Shown here: positions 63,937-64,000 of the stretch, in pieces
Numbering within the stretch: the stretch's first letter is position 1
Layout: each line of letters starts with the position of its first letter
From: Stichopus chloronotus
Taxonomy: Eukaryota > Echinodermata > Holothuroidea > Aspidochirotida > Stichopodidae
Direction of reading: 5' to 3'
Assembly: GCA_021234535.1 (NCBI GenBank)
Contig: CM037833.1
Coordinates: 24,645,918-24,709,917, forward strand
DNA: 64,000 bases
The notes under the pieces: generated by a model
Databases searched by the model: none
What the model was told of the DNA's origin: nothing
What the model saw: only the letters and a program-made list of their open reading frames with translations
Position numbers and translations under genes: made by a program

Positions 63937-64000
63937 CGGGAGGATAAGCAGTTCTTCTTCCTTAAGTCATTTATATTAAAAAGTTATAGTCATGGCAGAT

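Larger units (their letters stand above)
61963..64000 (+). other. RFX6 intron 5, running off the window
   Basis: The donor AG|gtaagc leaves two bases. An acceptor-like tcttcag at about 63552 is followed by an open frame starting with the right phase, but the peptide does not resemble the RFX6 segment after the DNA-binding domain and soon stops, so the intron is taken to continue. A long G-run lies at 63918-63936. Confidence 0.6.

Noticed and set aside
1..64000. tRNA, rRNA, CRISPR arrays or bacterial operon signals
   Set aside because: None seen on reading either strand; introns and satellites indicate nuclear eukaryotic DNA.

Overview
The window looks like about 64 kb of nuclear DNA from a marine deuterostome invertebrate. 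It is AT-rich, genes are split by GT-AG introns, gene density is low, satellites and poly-G/poly-C runs are common, and I see no operons or bacterial signals. An echinoderm, perhaps a sea cucumber, would fit, but this is inferred from general character and not from a diagnostic marker. Gene calls rest on reading frames, splice-phase agreement and remembered family motifs; no searches were run.

Three genes are recognisable, all on the + strand. (1) 3581-11142: a complete six-exon gene for a small divergent phospholipid scramblase-like protein (218 aa). It lacks the usual cysteine cluster and calcium loop and starts with a possible N-myristoylation motif. (2) 28354-29495: a one-exon class A (rhodopsin-like) GPCR interrupted by a one-base frameshift in an 11-T run. 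A decayed partial copy lies near 33.53-33.70 kb beside duplicated flanking DNA. (3) 56645-61962 and beyond the right edge: the first five coding exons of an RFX6 orthologue, covering the acidic N-terminal region and the whole winged-helix DNA-binding domain. All splice phases agree.

Weaker candidates are the last two exons of an unidentified gene (14937-15254), a three-exon unidentified model (36534-37601), a possible first exon at 48379, and two long antisense ORFs.

The rest is mostly repeats and unassigned DNA: a ~145-bp tandem repeat (13.13-14.35 kb); a ~1.05-kb tandem array (16.24-22.12 kb) whose units carry a 64-nt near-perfect hairpin; a diverged duplicate pair (35.2-35.7 and 39.0-39.5 kb); a 1-kb purine-rich degenerate tract (51.1-52.1 kb); several palindromes, two of them in RFX6 introns; and at least a dozen G or C runs. 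The genes show no sign of acting together. They are independent loci: a membrane-associated tubby-fold protein, a receptor and an endoderm/endocrine transcription factor.
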